Source: Methanococcoides vulcani
GTDB lineage: Archaea; Halobacteriota; Methanosarcinia; Methanosarcinales; Methanosarcinaceae
Direction of reading: 5' to 3'
NCBI RefSeq assembly: GCF_900111645.1
Contig: NZ_FOHQ01000003.1
Coordinates: forward strand, 229,107 to 293,106
Length of the DNA: 64,000 bases
Part shown: positions 56,600-64,000 of the stretch, piece after piece
How positions within the stretch are numbered: the first letter of the stretch is position 1
Layout of the letters: every line of letters begins with the position of its first letter
Notes under the pieces: generated by a model
What the model was told of the DNA's origin: nothing
Database searches by the model: none
What the model saw: the letters and a program-made list of their open reading frames with translations, nothing else
Made by a program: the position numbers and the translations under genes

Positions 56600-57060
56600 A
56601 ATCTACGTACGGATAGTGAATATGTATCGTATATACCTTTGATATACGGATACCATATCGTGAGTACAAACTTTATCCTATTAGGATATAAAGCGTAACG
56701 TACTACGGATATAATCTTATCGTAAGCTATATTCGACCCAATATTACTAAATCAGTAATATATATTTACAAAAGAAGTTTAAATATCCCTATATCCGACT
56801 AATAGTATCACTTATCGGAATTAGATAATTAATTATCGGATTTAGATAATTCCATTTCGGAAACAGAAATACATTTCTTTTAATAGGATTGTAAATTATC
56901 TGCTCTATATCTACAGCATTAAGATTTAGGAATATACAAATCGGCCTTAGTCTACATAATATATCTACAGAGTAGACATACGGATCTTAAAATTACACCT
57001 AAAGCAATATCGGTATAAACTTGCTCTAGTACGGATACAATTCCAAAGCTTACGTACAAA
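56600..57060. repeat. Iteron-like AT-rich region with ACGGATA repeats and hairpins
   Basis: The gene-free stretch before the CRISPR remnant carries exact ACGGATA at 56609, 56646, 56705 and 57031 and variants (CGGAATTAGA at 56817, CGGATTTAGA at 56837, ACGGATC at 56980). It also has hairpins ATCCTA-T-TAGGAT (56675-56687), ATATTACT-AAATC-AGTAATAT (56741-56761) and the palindrome GATAATTAATTATC (56824-56837). Repeated short motifs plus hairpins resemble plasmid iterons or an old replication origin, which fits the polymerase gene nearby. No function can be shown from sequence alone. Confidence 0.55.
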
Positions 57061-57135
57061 AAGTCTATTTTTAAATCTCTTTAAGATCTGATTTTAACAT
57101 ACGTCAATTGAGCTTATATCATCAGTAATAATCGA

Positions 57136-57298
57136 GTTTCAATCCCACAATGGTCTGATTTTTAACAAAACTAAATATCACTCTTGGTATTGTTGGTTTT
57201 ATCTGATTTCAATCCCTGTAAGGGCTGATTTGAACTAACAAGGATTTTTGACATATAACCGATTATGTATGCGTGATTTCAACCTCTTTTTAATTAAC
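57136..57298 (+). CRISPR. Relic CRISPR array, three decayed repeats
   Basis: Repeat 1, 57136-57166: GTTTCAATCCCACAATGGTC then TGATTTTTAAC. Repeat 2, 57205-57235: GATTTCAATCCCTGTAAGGG then CTGATTTGAAC. Repeat 3, 57275-57298: GATTTCAACCTCTTTTTAAT then TAAC, truncated. Spacers are 38 and 39 bases, a regular period of ~69-70, and the GTTTCAATCCCT..AGGG start is typical of archaeal type I repeats. Degeneration and the absence of cas genes nearby point to a dead array tail. An HTH-family fragment lies 560 bases left and the endoV gene right. Confidence 0.75.
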
Positions 57299-57323
57299 AC
57301 AAAATCTCTTCGCCCCCAGTTCT

Positions 57324-58007
57324 TCAAGGCTCATCCTTTAGCATTTCCCTTTTAATCTCATTGACATACATGTGGGCGAGTCTTGTGGGTTCCGGCAGTT
57401 TGTAACCCCTAAGGCATTTTCTGGTAACCTCAAGACAGGTGTTCAGGGATATCCTGTGACCGGGTGCAACCACAATGGGATTACTTCGCTTGTTTGTTTT
57501 CAGGAGCCAGCCAACCTGTTGTCCCTGGAATAAAAGGGGGTTTGCTTCCCCTGTCTCCGGCTTGTCCGCCACACCACAGAGAACCTTCTTTGCAATCCCT
57601 ATGGCAGGCATGTCCGTCACAACACCTATGTGAGAAGCAAGGCCTGCTTTTCTTGGGTGGTTAATCCCGCAACCGTCAACCATCAGGAGATCGGGTTTTC
57701 CCTTAAGTCCTGAAAGGGCATCAACAATTGGTTTTCCCTCCCTGAATGAAAGGTATGTTGGTATGTAAGGGAAATTGATTTTCCGGATCACATGTGTTCT
57801 TTCAATGACATCCATTGTGTCGTAATCAAGAAGAATCACGCCGCAGATAATTAAATCCCCAAGGAATGCACAGTCTGATCCTGCTATTGTTTCCAGATTC
57901 CCAAATTCATCCTCTGTGCTCACAGAAGCTGCTATTTTGGCCTGTATATCCCTCAAAAACTCAGGTGAGTGCGACTTCGGATCCAGCAATCCGGCTCCAG
58001 TCTTCAT
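57324..58007 (-). CDS. nfi: Endonuclease V
   Basis: This 227-residue repair enzyme cuts near deaminated bases (inosine). Motifs: IAGSDCAFLGDLIICGVILL (catalytic Asp), NFPYIPTYLSFREGKPIV, LLMVDGCGINHPRKAGLASH (the canonical DGHG is DGCG here) and GIAKKVLCGVA with the later GWLLKT. Length and order match EndoV. The Cys replacing the His of DGHG is a mild oddity. Convergent to the CRISPR remnant. Stop TGA. Confidence 0.92.
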   Translation of the reverse strand: MKTGAGLLDPKSHSPEFLRDIQAKIAASVSTEDEFGNLETIAGSDCAFLGDLIICGVILLDYDTMDVIERTHVIRKINFPYIPTYLSFREGKPIVDALSGLKGKPDLLMVDGCGINHPRKAGLASHIGVVTDMPAIGIAKKVLCGVADKPETGEANPLLFQGQQVGWLLKTNKRSNPIVVAPGHRISLNTCLEVTRKCLRGYKLPEPTRLAHMYVNEIKREMLKDEP

Positions 58008-58414
58008 AATTCGGTTTCTGCCTTTACTACTATAAAAAAGTCTCCACAGAATCCTTGAAAGAACTCATAACCAACCACTATTAGCACCAACGAGGAGGAA
58101 ACTATCGCTAGACACTAGATTAGAATCTGAGATCTGACAGGGTTTCTATGAAGATAATTCAGTAGTCGTTCCAACTTTTTTAATTAAAACATTTATACTT
58201 TAATTTCAGCAACGACTATCCATGTACCTTTTTTAGTCTTAGATTCCATAAAATATGTGTAGCATACTTTCATATTTTCTCTTTCTACAAAAACTTTTAA
58301 AATATCTTTACTTACCAGAATCTGGACAATCCTGACAGCAAAAATATATTAAAAGCACAACTATATACCAGTTAGAAAAAACGCACCAGAGAAATATCAC
58401 AAGAGGGAGATAAG
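58008..58414. other. Intergenic region, nothing recognised
   Basis: AT-rich DNA upstream of endonuclease V on its left and the small membrane protein on its right. It contains T-rich tracts that could be terminators or promoters (for example near 58330-58370, TATATTAAAAG), but no gene, repeat or RNA that I can support. Confidence 0.35.
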
Positions 58415-58669
58415 ATGAAAGAAAAGTATAGGAGAGGCTTACCTTTTATAGGAGCACTGATTGGTGGAATCGTTGCATATCTACTAAGACCGAGTGCTCC
58501 ACTAGTGGGCCAACTACCATTCGATGTGGTCATGACCAGAGGAAATAATCTACAGGGCTTAGAGAAGATAGCAATACCAACAGCAGAAGCATCATTTAAC
58601 TACATTATAGCAGGCGTAATTATAGGTGCAATACTATTCTGGATCATAAGCATCCAAGTAAAGGAATGA
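58415..58669 (+). CDS. Small two-helix membrane protein
   Basis: This 84-residue protein has one N-terminal helix (GLPFIGALIGGIVAYLLRPS) and one C-terminal helix (YIIAGVIIGAILFWIISI). A soluble loop of ~35 residues (VVMTRGNNLQGLEKIAIPTA) joins them. No family recognised. GGGAG precedes the ATG within 8 bases. Stop TGA. Confidence 0.65.
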   Translation: MKEKYRRGLPFIGALIGGIVAYLLRPSAPLVGQLPFDVVMTRGNNLQGLEKIAIPTAEASFNYIIAGVIIGAILFWIISIQVKE

Positions 58670-58879
58670 GATATATACAACAAAACAATAATTCATATAC
58701 GTCGACTGATAACGCGTGCGTGCCGGACACATGTTACCAAGCCATGAAGATTTCTCAGAATCGACTTACCAAACATGGCGAAGGTTCGCTTTTATCGGGT
58801 AGACAAGGTATCTGGCAGGCTAGACCAACAGGGTCTAGATCCCGACCGGAGCACCAATTCTAACTATTCTTCTAAGTTG

Positions 58880-59194
58880 TTATCTTTTGAATCGCTTGCT
58901 ATCATCAATCTTCCAATTCTCCAACCTTTCCTTAACATGAGCATTCAATGTAAACGGCTTATCACTCCTGGCGTTTTGCTTCATGTAATGCAATGTTCCC
59001 TTGGAAAACCCCATCTTCTTCCATTCAGTATAAGGCATATCAATGATCATCTTCCTTGTATAATTGCTTTCTTTATCTTTCGTATAAGATTCGTACAAGA
59101 AATTCTTCCCAATCGCTATCATCATGCACATAGAATAGCTTTCCTTCAGTTTTATACTATAACTGAAATATTTGCCATGTGTTTCTACATATCT
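58880..59194 (-). pseudogene. Longest fragment of the HTH-ended family
   Basis: The minus-strand frame (105 codons after a TAA) reads RYVETHGKYFSYSIKLKESY, MCMMIAIGKNFLYESYTKDK, RKMIIDMPYTEWKKMGFSKG and TLHYMKQNARSDKPFTLNAH, ending VKERLENWKIDDSKRFKR. An ATG at 59131 could open a short product, but upstream homologous codons continue to 59194, so the gene is truncated at the front. The HTH-like tail is similar to the C-terminal extension in some Cas1/casposase proteins; the front part is unknown to me. Confidence 0.6.
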
Positions 59195-59238
59195 TTAGCA
59201 TAAAAAAGATGAGGAAAGGTCAAAAAGTTGTTGTTTTA

Positions 59239-59550
59239 TTAAAAACAGTGTTTTAATTCTTTGTATACTGAGTACCCAGCCAACAATACTAAAAAAATTA
59301 CTATTCCCGCTAATAAACTTATTGGATATATCATATATCTTGCCATATCGAACATATTGTAATGTATGAAAGTATTACCAACAATTATAGATACACAAAA
59401 AATTAATGATGATATGAATAACCACATAAATATAGAATGTTGATGAGATACAATCCAAGGTTTTTGGATATCTGTTTTTTTGGATTTGTGAACATCTCTC
59501 TTAATCAGATCCCCTTTGACGGCTGTTAAATGATCCATTCCCCAACTCAT
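59239..59550 (-). CDS. Small two-helix membrane protein
   Basis: This protein of up to 103 residues has a charged N-terminus (KRDVHKSKKTDIQKPWIVSH) and two helices, FMWLFISSLIFCVSIIVGNT and YPISLLAGIVIFLVLLAG. Family unknown. Start uncertain: ATG 59550 (MSWGMD) or the second Met at 59538. It may be the 3' relic of a longer element gene, since its first codons continue an old integrase-like frame. Stop TAA. Confidence 0.55.
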   Translation of the reverse strand: MSWGMDHLTAVKGDLIKRDVHKSKKTDIQKPWIVSHQHSIFMWLFISSLIFCVSIIVGNTFIHYNMFDMARYMIYPISLLAGIVIFLVLLAGYSVYKELKHCF

Positions 59551-59736
59551 AACTTCCCATCCTCTATCATTTTCTGGAAGCTAGCTTCTGCCATGAATAC
59601 AATATATCAAAAACATACCTTATTATCCAGATTCCACCATATTCAAACTTTACACCTGAAAAACTGTGGCCAATTGAAAAAACAATTGCAATCAAAATCA
59701 ATGATACAAATGTTTTCTTTGCTTATTTGATATCCA

Positions 59737-59859
59737 TTAACTCATCCCATCCCAGTGCTGCATACTAAACAGATAATTGTTAGTAGTGGTCTTCCTAGCC
59801 CCTAAAGTATCCAACCACTCTATAATGAGATCATCATCTTTTAAATCTTTGACATTCAC
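59737..59859 (-). pseudogene. Tyrosine recombinase N-terminal scrap
   Basis: Reads NVKDLKDDDLIIEWLDTLGA, RKTTTNNYLFSMQHWDGMS, then TAA. The pattern D-L-x-D-D-x-L-I-x-E-W-L-x-T-x-G-x-R is the start of archaeal Xer-type integrases that open with a SAM-like domain. The catalytic half is absent. Downstream (59551-59736) only broken frames remain. Confidence 0.45.
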
Positions 59860-60058
59860 ATCAATACCTCTTATTAGTTGAGTAAAGTGTTAACTAATAT
59901 ATTAACTTACCAAAGGTAATGTTTCCTGTAGTTGTTGTGGGGAATCTGAATCCTAATGATTTGATTCACAGTGGAAATGTAATCTTTCCAAAGAGTAAAA
60001 AAATTATTTAAAAGGTTTGGAAGTTTAATGGTCCATTCCAGATATCCGGAATGAGAAC

Positions 60059-60253
60059 TTATTCTTCCTCAGAAGGTGTTTCGATCTCAACTATCTCGGC
60101 ATCCATAGCATTGTTCTTGACAGATTGTATACCATTCATGCAGGCTGCTTTGGTCGAATAGCCTTGACCTGTTGCTATGATCTCTCCATTCTTTGCTTTG
60201 AGCCTGAACCTGTACTTTCCACTCTTATCGGCATATATCTCAAATTTTGACAT
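60059..60253 (-). CDS. DUF1508 (YegP-like) protein
   Basis: This 64-residue protein is one DUF1508 unit: KFEIYADKSGKYRFRLKAKN, then GEIIATGQGYSTKAACMNGI and QSVKNNAMDAEIVEIE. This is the YegP fold, usually duplicated in bacteria, single here. Function unknown. Stop TAA. Confidence 0.9.
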   Translation of the reverse strand: MSKFEIYADKSGKYRFRLKAKNGEIIATGQGYSTKAACMNGIQSVKNNAMDAEIVEIETPSEEE

Positions 60254-60442
60254 ATTCTCACCTCTTCAGTAAAATTATCTATTTACGATTGATGCACAGC
60301 AGTAACACTAATTATCCACTTCCAAGAGATTCTTTTGTGGTGATGAGTTAAATACTTTTTGTGTGGAAAAATCTGGAACAAAGATAACTGACTTATTCTT
60401 GTAAGTTAAATATTAGTCTTTAAAGATTCTCGAATTTCTCAA

Positions 60443-63097
60443 TTAATTTATTTTCCTTTTCTTTTTTACATATTTTTCCAGTTCTATCAGGAAGAAGACC
60501 GAGCTTGCGGTAACTCCTATTACTAGCCAGTCCACAGGTTCAATGGGGCTTGTCTTAAGGATCGCGTTCATTGTAGGGTTGTATGTAATGAACACCTGGA
60601 GAGATAGCACCAATGCGATTCCCATTAGCATGAACTTGTTCGAAAACAGTTCTTTGAATACATTTTCATAGATGGACTTACAGTTGAAGAGATAGAATAT
60701 CTCAAAGAAGACTATTGTGTTGAGTGCTATTGTCTGAGCAGTGTTGCTATCCCTACCGTTCTGAATCATCTCGAAGAAGTATAGCAAAAATGTAGCAGTT
60801 ACCATTAGTAATGCTACTGTGACTATCCTTTGCTTTATAACTGGAAGAAGAAGTGGTTCCTTTGGTGGCCTCGGAGGTCTGTTCAGGAGTTTCTTTTCCA
60901 TCGGTTCCATTGTAATAGAAACTCCCAGTCCCAATGCAGTGATCGTATTGATCCAGAGAATGTGTAGTGGAAGCAATGGTGGATTATTTAGTCCAAGAAT
61001 AACAGCTGCCAGCACCGCCAGGCCTTCTGCTGCATTTGTAGGGAGTGTCCATAGTATGACCTTCTGTATCTTGCTGTAGACATTTCTTCCTTCTTCGACA
61101 GCATTTACAATGGATGCAAAATTATCATCTGCAAGCACCATATCGGATGCATCCTTTGCAACTTCTGTACCTGACTTGCCCATGGCGACACCAATGTCAG
61201 CATTCTCAAGTGCCGGTGCATCGTTGATGCCATCTCCGGTCACTGCTACGACCTCGCCCTCTTGCTTAAGCAGGCCAACGATCCTTGATTTGTCTTCAGG
61301 GGATGTTCTTGCAAAGACCGATACTGTTCTCAGTGCTTCTGTGAGCTCTTCATCTGACATTCCCTGGATATCGCTTCCTGATAAAGCACCCTCAGTTCGT
61401 ATGCCCAGTTGCCTGGCGATCGTGTGACCGGTCAGGATATGATCACCTGTTATCATTATCACCCGGATGCCGGCATTATTGCACTTGAAGATGGATCTTT
61501 TCACTTCTTCCCTTGGAGGATCGATCATTCCCTGCAGCCCAAGGAATATAAGGTCCTTTGTATCCTCTTCTTCGATCTCATCTTTTCCTTGTTCCAGTTT
61601 CCGATAAGCTGTTGCAATGACCCGAAGGCCGTCAGATGCCATGTCCTCTGCAGCTGTAAGGAAATTTTCAGGATCTATAGATGACAGTTCTTTCCCATTG
61701 AATTGATGGCTACACAGTTCGATCAGTTTTTCAGGAGACCCCTTCACATATATCCAGCTGTTCTTTTCATCATCCTGATGCAATGTTGCCATATACCTTT
61801 CTTCGGATTCGAAGGGGATGGTGTCAACTCTTTGCATGTAGAATTTTCCGGCTTTAGAGGCAGATACAAGAAGTGCTCCCTCGGTGGGATCTCCATCGAT
61901 ACCGCCTTCTTCTTTCAAATAAGCATCATTACATAGTGCTCCGGCTTTGAGTGTTTCCATTAATGCCGGATGACCAAGTGGATCGATCTTCTTCCCCTGC
62001 AGTTCGAAGTCTCCTTCTGTGGTATATCCGACACCGGTCACATCGAACTTCCCTTCTAAAGTGTAAATATTCCTTATCGTCATCTCGTTCTTGGTGAGTG
62101 TACCGGTCTTGTCAGAACAGATGACCGTGGCCGAACCAAGGCTTTCCACCGCAGGCATGGTCCTGATTATGGCATTTCGGGATGCCATCCGCTTTATTCC
62201 GAATGCCAGGGAAATGGTAATGAGTGCAGGCAGGCCTTCAGGAATGGCTGCAACTGCAAGGCTTACAGAGGCAAAGAATATGTCCAGGTCATCGAATCCC
62301 CTGAGCCTTCCGATAATAAAGGTTAGTATTGCCAGACCGAGGATAACAACAGCAAGTTTTTTTGCCATCTGGTCGATGGTCCTGACAAGTGGTGTCGAGA
62401 TCTTCTTTGTTTTACTGATCAGCTCTGAGATTTTTCCGATCTCACTTTCAGAGCCCGTAGCGACCACAATTCCAAGACCGTTTCCCTGGGTTACCAGTGT
62501 CCCTCCAAAAGCGATGTTCTTCTGCTCTGCAAGTGGAAGGCTTTTGGTCTCTATAGGATCGATATTCTTCTCCACAGCTGTGGATTCACCGGTAAGCATT
62601 GATTCATCTATGCGCAGGTTCTTTACATACATCAATCGCAGGTCAGCAGGTATCCTGTTACCCGCTTCCAGGAGTACAATATCACCTGCCACGAGTTCCC
62701 TGCTATGTATTATCATTCTCTGCCCATCCCTTAGAATGCTTGTTTCGGGAACCAGCATCTTTGCAAGGGACTCAAGTGCATTTTCAGCTTTTCTTTCCTG
62801 AATGAAACCTATGACAGCATTGGCAAGGACAACTCCGAGAATGACTGCCATATCCGCATATTCCTCAAGAATGAATGTGACAAGTGAAGCAGCAAGAAGA
62901 ACATAAATGAGCGGGCTTGCGAACTGCCTTGCAAATCGATGCAGGGAACTCTCTTTTTTCTTTACCTCAACTTCATTGAATCCGTACTTTGAAAGGCGGA
63001 TTTGTGCCTCTTCAGCAGTGATGCCATCTTCATCGGTGTCCAGTAAGGTAAGAACCTCATCCACAGGCACACGATACCATTTAATTTCCCCACTCAT
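60443..63097 (-). CDS. P-type cation-transporting ATPase, Ca/Mg (PacL-like) type
   Basis: This 884-residue membrane pump has N-terminal EVLTLLDTDEDGITAEEAQI, actuator TGES (ESMLTGESTAVEK), phosphorylation site CSDKTGTLTKNEM (Asp near 329), the hinge MITGDH and GDGINDAPALENADIGVAMG. TM4 is AAIPEGLPALITISLAFGI and TM6 NTITALGLGVSITMEP. These PEGLP and TM5/6 residues are those of type IIA/B Ca pumps, although Na or Mg export remains possible. The end KKKRKIN is basic and cytoplasmic. Length matches the family. Stop TAA. Confidence 0.93.
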   Translation of the reverse strand: MSGEIKWYRVPVDEVLTLLDTDEDGITAEEAQIRLSKYGFNEVEVKKKESSLHRFARQFASPLIYVLLAASLVTFILEEYADMAVILGVVLANAVIGFIQERKAENALESLAKMLVPETSILRDGQRMIIHSRELVAGDIVLLEAGNRIPADLRLMYVKNLRIDESMLTGESTAVEKNIDPIETKSLPLAEQKNIAFGGTLVTQGNGLGIVVATGSESEIGKISELISKTKKISTPLVRTIDQMAKKLAVVILGLAILTFIIGRLRGFDDLDIFFASVSLAVAAIPEGLPALITISLAFGIKRMASRNAIIRTMPAVESLGSATVICSDKTGTLTKNEMTIRNIYTLEGKFDVTGVGYTTEGDFELQGKKIDPLGHPALMETLKAGALCNDAYLKEEGGIDGDPTEGALLVSASKAGKFYMQRVDTIPFESEERYMATLHQDDEKNSWIYVKGSPEKLIELCSHQFNGKELSSIDPENFLTAAEDMASDGLRVIATAYRKLEQGKDEIEEEDTKDLIFLGLQGMIDPPREEVKRSIFKCNNAGIRVIMITGDHILTGHTIARQLGIRTEGALSGSDIQGMSDEELTEALRTVSVFARTSPEDKSRIVGLLKQEGEVVAVTGDGINDAPALENADIGVAMGKSGTEVAKDASDMVLADDNFASIVNAVEEGRNVYSKIQKVILWTLPTNAAEGLAVLAAVILGLNNPPLLPLHILWINTITALGLGVSITMEPMEKKLLNRPPRPPKEPLLLPVIKQRIVTVALLMVTATFLLYFFEMIQNGRDSNTAQTIALNTIVFFEIFYLFNCKSIYENVFKELFSNKFMLMGIALVLSLQVFITYNPTMNAILKTSPIEPVDWLVIGVTASSVFFLIELEKYVKKKRKIN

Positions 63098-63355
63098 AGG
63101 TAATCATGTGTTGTTGTAGGATGATATTCTTTTTGGTTTTTTGGTGGAAGATCTTGACTTTTTTGGAAGTGATGAGTTCTTAATTTAATCTGCATAAAAA
63201 CATTATGCTATGATTATTATGCGGCTCATTCATTCGTATTTTTACGAAAGGTTATATGTAGCTTTAGTAAGATATAAGTAATTGAGAAGGTAAAATCGTT
63301 CCAAAATTCGCAGAATATCAGCAAAGTGGTCTTTGTTAATAAGAGGGGGATTGAG

Positions 63356-64000
63356 TTGCAGAGTAAAACTATCTGGTTTTTCACTATCCTTTTGGTGATC
63401 GCAACATTATTTTCAGCTTTGGCAGTAGCTGACGAGACGTCTCCGCCTGGAAACATCAGCGATCTTGCTGGTACTCCTGGAGAAACCTGGATCGGCTGGA
63501 GCTGGTCCAACCCAAATGATACTGACTTTGCTTATGTCGAGATATATCTTGACGGCACTTTTGAGACCACTACCAGTTCGACTTCGTACACTACTACCAA
63601 TCTTGTTGATGATACCTTCTATACACTGGGTATTAGGACTGTAGATACTTATGACAATATCAATAGTAACTGGGTGAATTTGAGTGTCAGTACAATTCCT
63701 GATACCACCTCTCCTGTTATCAGCAGTGTTAGTCTGAGCACCAGTACTCCTGATACTGGTGATCCTATCACTGTAACCGTTCATGTAACCGATAATGTTG
63801 ATGTAACCAGTGCCACAGCTGCTGGTATTGCTCTTGTTTTCCAGAGTGGTGATACGTGGGAAGGTAGCATCACTGCAATTGAAGGTACTAATTTTGTCAG
63901 TGTCTCTGCAACTGATGCTGCTGGTAACACTGCGGTGGATACCTCCGCAAGTTATACTGGTACCACTCCTGATACCACCTCTCCTGTTATCAGCAGTGTT
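63356..64000 (+). CDS. Large surface protein with Fn3-like and Ig-like repeats, partial
   Basis: The frame runs off the window without a stop. It opens with TTG at 63356, with AGGGGG at 63344-63349. Signal peptide: QSKTIWFFTILLVIATLFSA-LAVA. A Fn3-like domain follows (PPGNISDLAGTPGETWIGWS, DFAYVEIYLDGTFETTTSST, YTLGIRTVDTYDNIN). An Ig-like repeat block opens with PDTTSPVISSV (63697) and the same 33-base stretch returns at 63967. Many Methanosarcinaceae surface proteins have this plan and end in a PGF-CTERM anchor, not visible here. An adhesin or envelope protein is likely. Confidence 0.82.
   Translation, partial: MQSKTIWFFTILLVIATLFSALAVADETSPPGNISDLAGTPGETWIGWSWSNPNDTDFAYVEIYLDGTFETTTSSTSYTTTNLVDDTFYTLGIRTVDTYDNINSNWVNLSVSTIPDTTSPVISSVSLSTSTPDTGDPITVTVHVTDNVDVTSATAAGIALVFQSGDTWEGSITAIEGTNFVSVSATDAAGNTAVDTSASYTGTTPDTTSPVISSV

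Noticed and set aside
58666..59203. Plus-strand readings of 65 and 142 residues
   Set aside because: The first has no motif and the second is antisense to the HTH-family fragment.

Overview
The window looks like chromosomal DNA of a methylotrophic member of the Methanosarcinaceae (Methanococcoides/Methanolobus-like); this placement is an inference. Supporting signs are an S-layer protein of the Methanosarcinales type, a CxxC-x17-CxxC small protein, stacked CBS-domain proteins, PAS/GAF sensors without kinases, a 2-oxoacid:ferredoxin oxidoreductase, and near-complete avoidance of TAG as a stop codon. I read the stop codon of essentially every apparently intact gene and all are TAA or TGA. TAG instead appears inside otherwise continuous reading frames, which is what a pyrrolysine-decoding archaeon would show.

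Layout. 0-15.8 kb is mostly ordinary chromosome: a DUF1059 protein, a UvrD-type helicase-nuclease, a broken sensor kinase, diaminopimelate decarboxylase, a stand-alone LigD-type 3'-phosphoesterase, a large secreted TPR protein, an AhpD-like protein, a RibD-C reductase, a small Cys-rich protein with an internal TAG, a GNAT-YoaP protein, an EamA transporter and nicotinate phosphoribosyltransferase. 15.9-22 kb is a partial citric-acid-cycle block: a 29-codon scrap of an AcnA-type aconitase, a full AcnB-type aconitase interrupted only by an in-frame TAG, a VOC protein and a two-gene 2-oxoacid:ferredoxin oxidoreductase. 22-24 kb has a LysE-type exporter, a membrane protein and a Lys-rich microprotein.

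24.2-36.1 kb is bounded by two ~92-bp imperfect direct repeats, each containing what looks like the 3' end of a tRNA (tRNA-Leu-like). Inside lie transposase and kinase scraps, a single-domain S-layer protein and a cobalamin/iron-type ABC system. The binding protein and permease are co-transcribed with a 1335-residue CoA-dehydratase-activase-like ATPase. The ATPase subunit sits on the other strand behind a dead copy of the binding-protein start, so the locus appears inverted.

36-60 kb is a graveyard of mobile-element pieces interleaved with working genes: a PLD-like protein, an APC permease, a PAS-GAF protein, a response regulator, three CBS proteins (8+4+2 CBS domains), UspA, an HhH-GPD protein and endonuclease V. 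The scraps include seven 3'-terminal fragments of one HTH-ended gene family, an 86-bp direct repeat pair, a 484-bp inverted repeat pair around the CBS block, a DUF504 gene with Trp changed to TAG, a virus-like module with a family A DNA polymerase, a helicase tail, an integrase scrap and a three-repeat relic CRISPR array. 60-64 kb returns to ordinary genes: a DUF1508 protein, a P-type cation ATPase, and the start of a large repeat-bearing surface protein that runs off the window.

The strongest candidates for something new are the amber-containing genes, especially AcnB: two of its three Fe-S cysteines lie beyond the TAG, so activity would depend on readthrough. Next is the tRNA-flanked transporter-activase island, then the PolA-bearing region surrounded by repeated gene-end scars.
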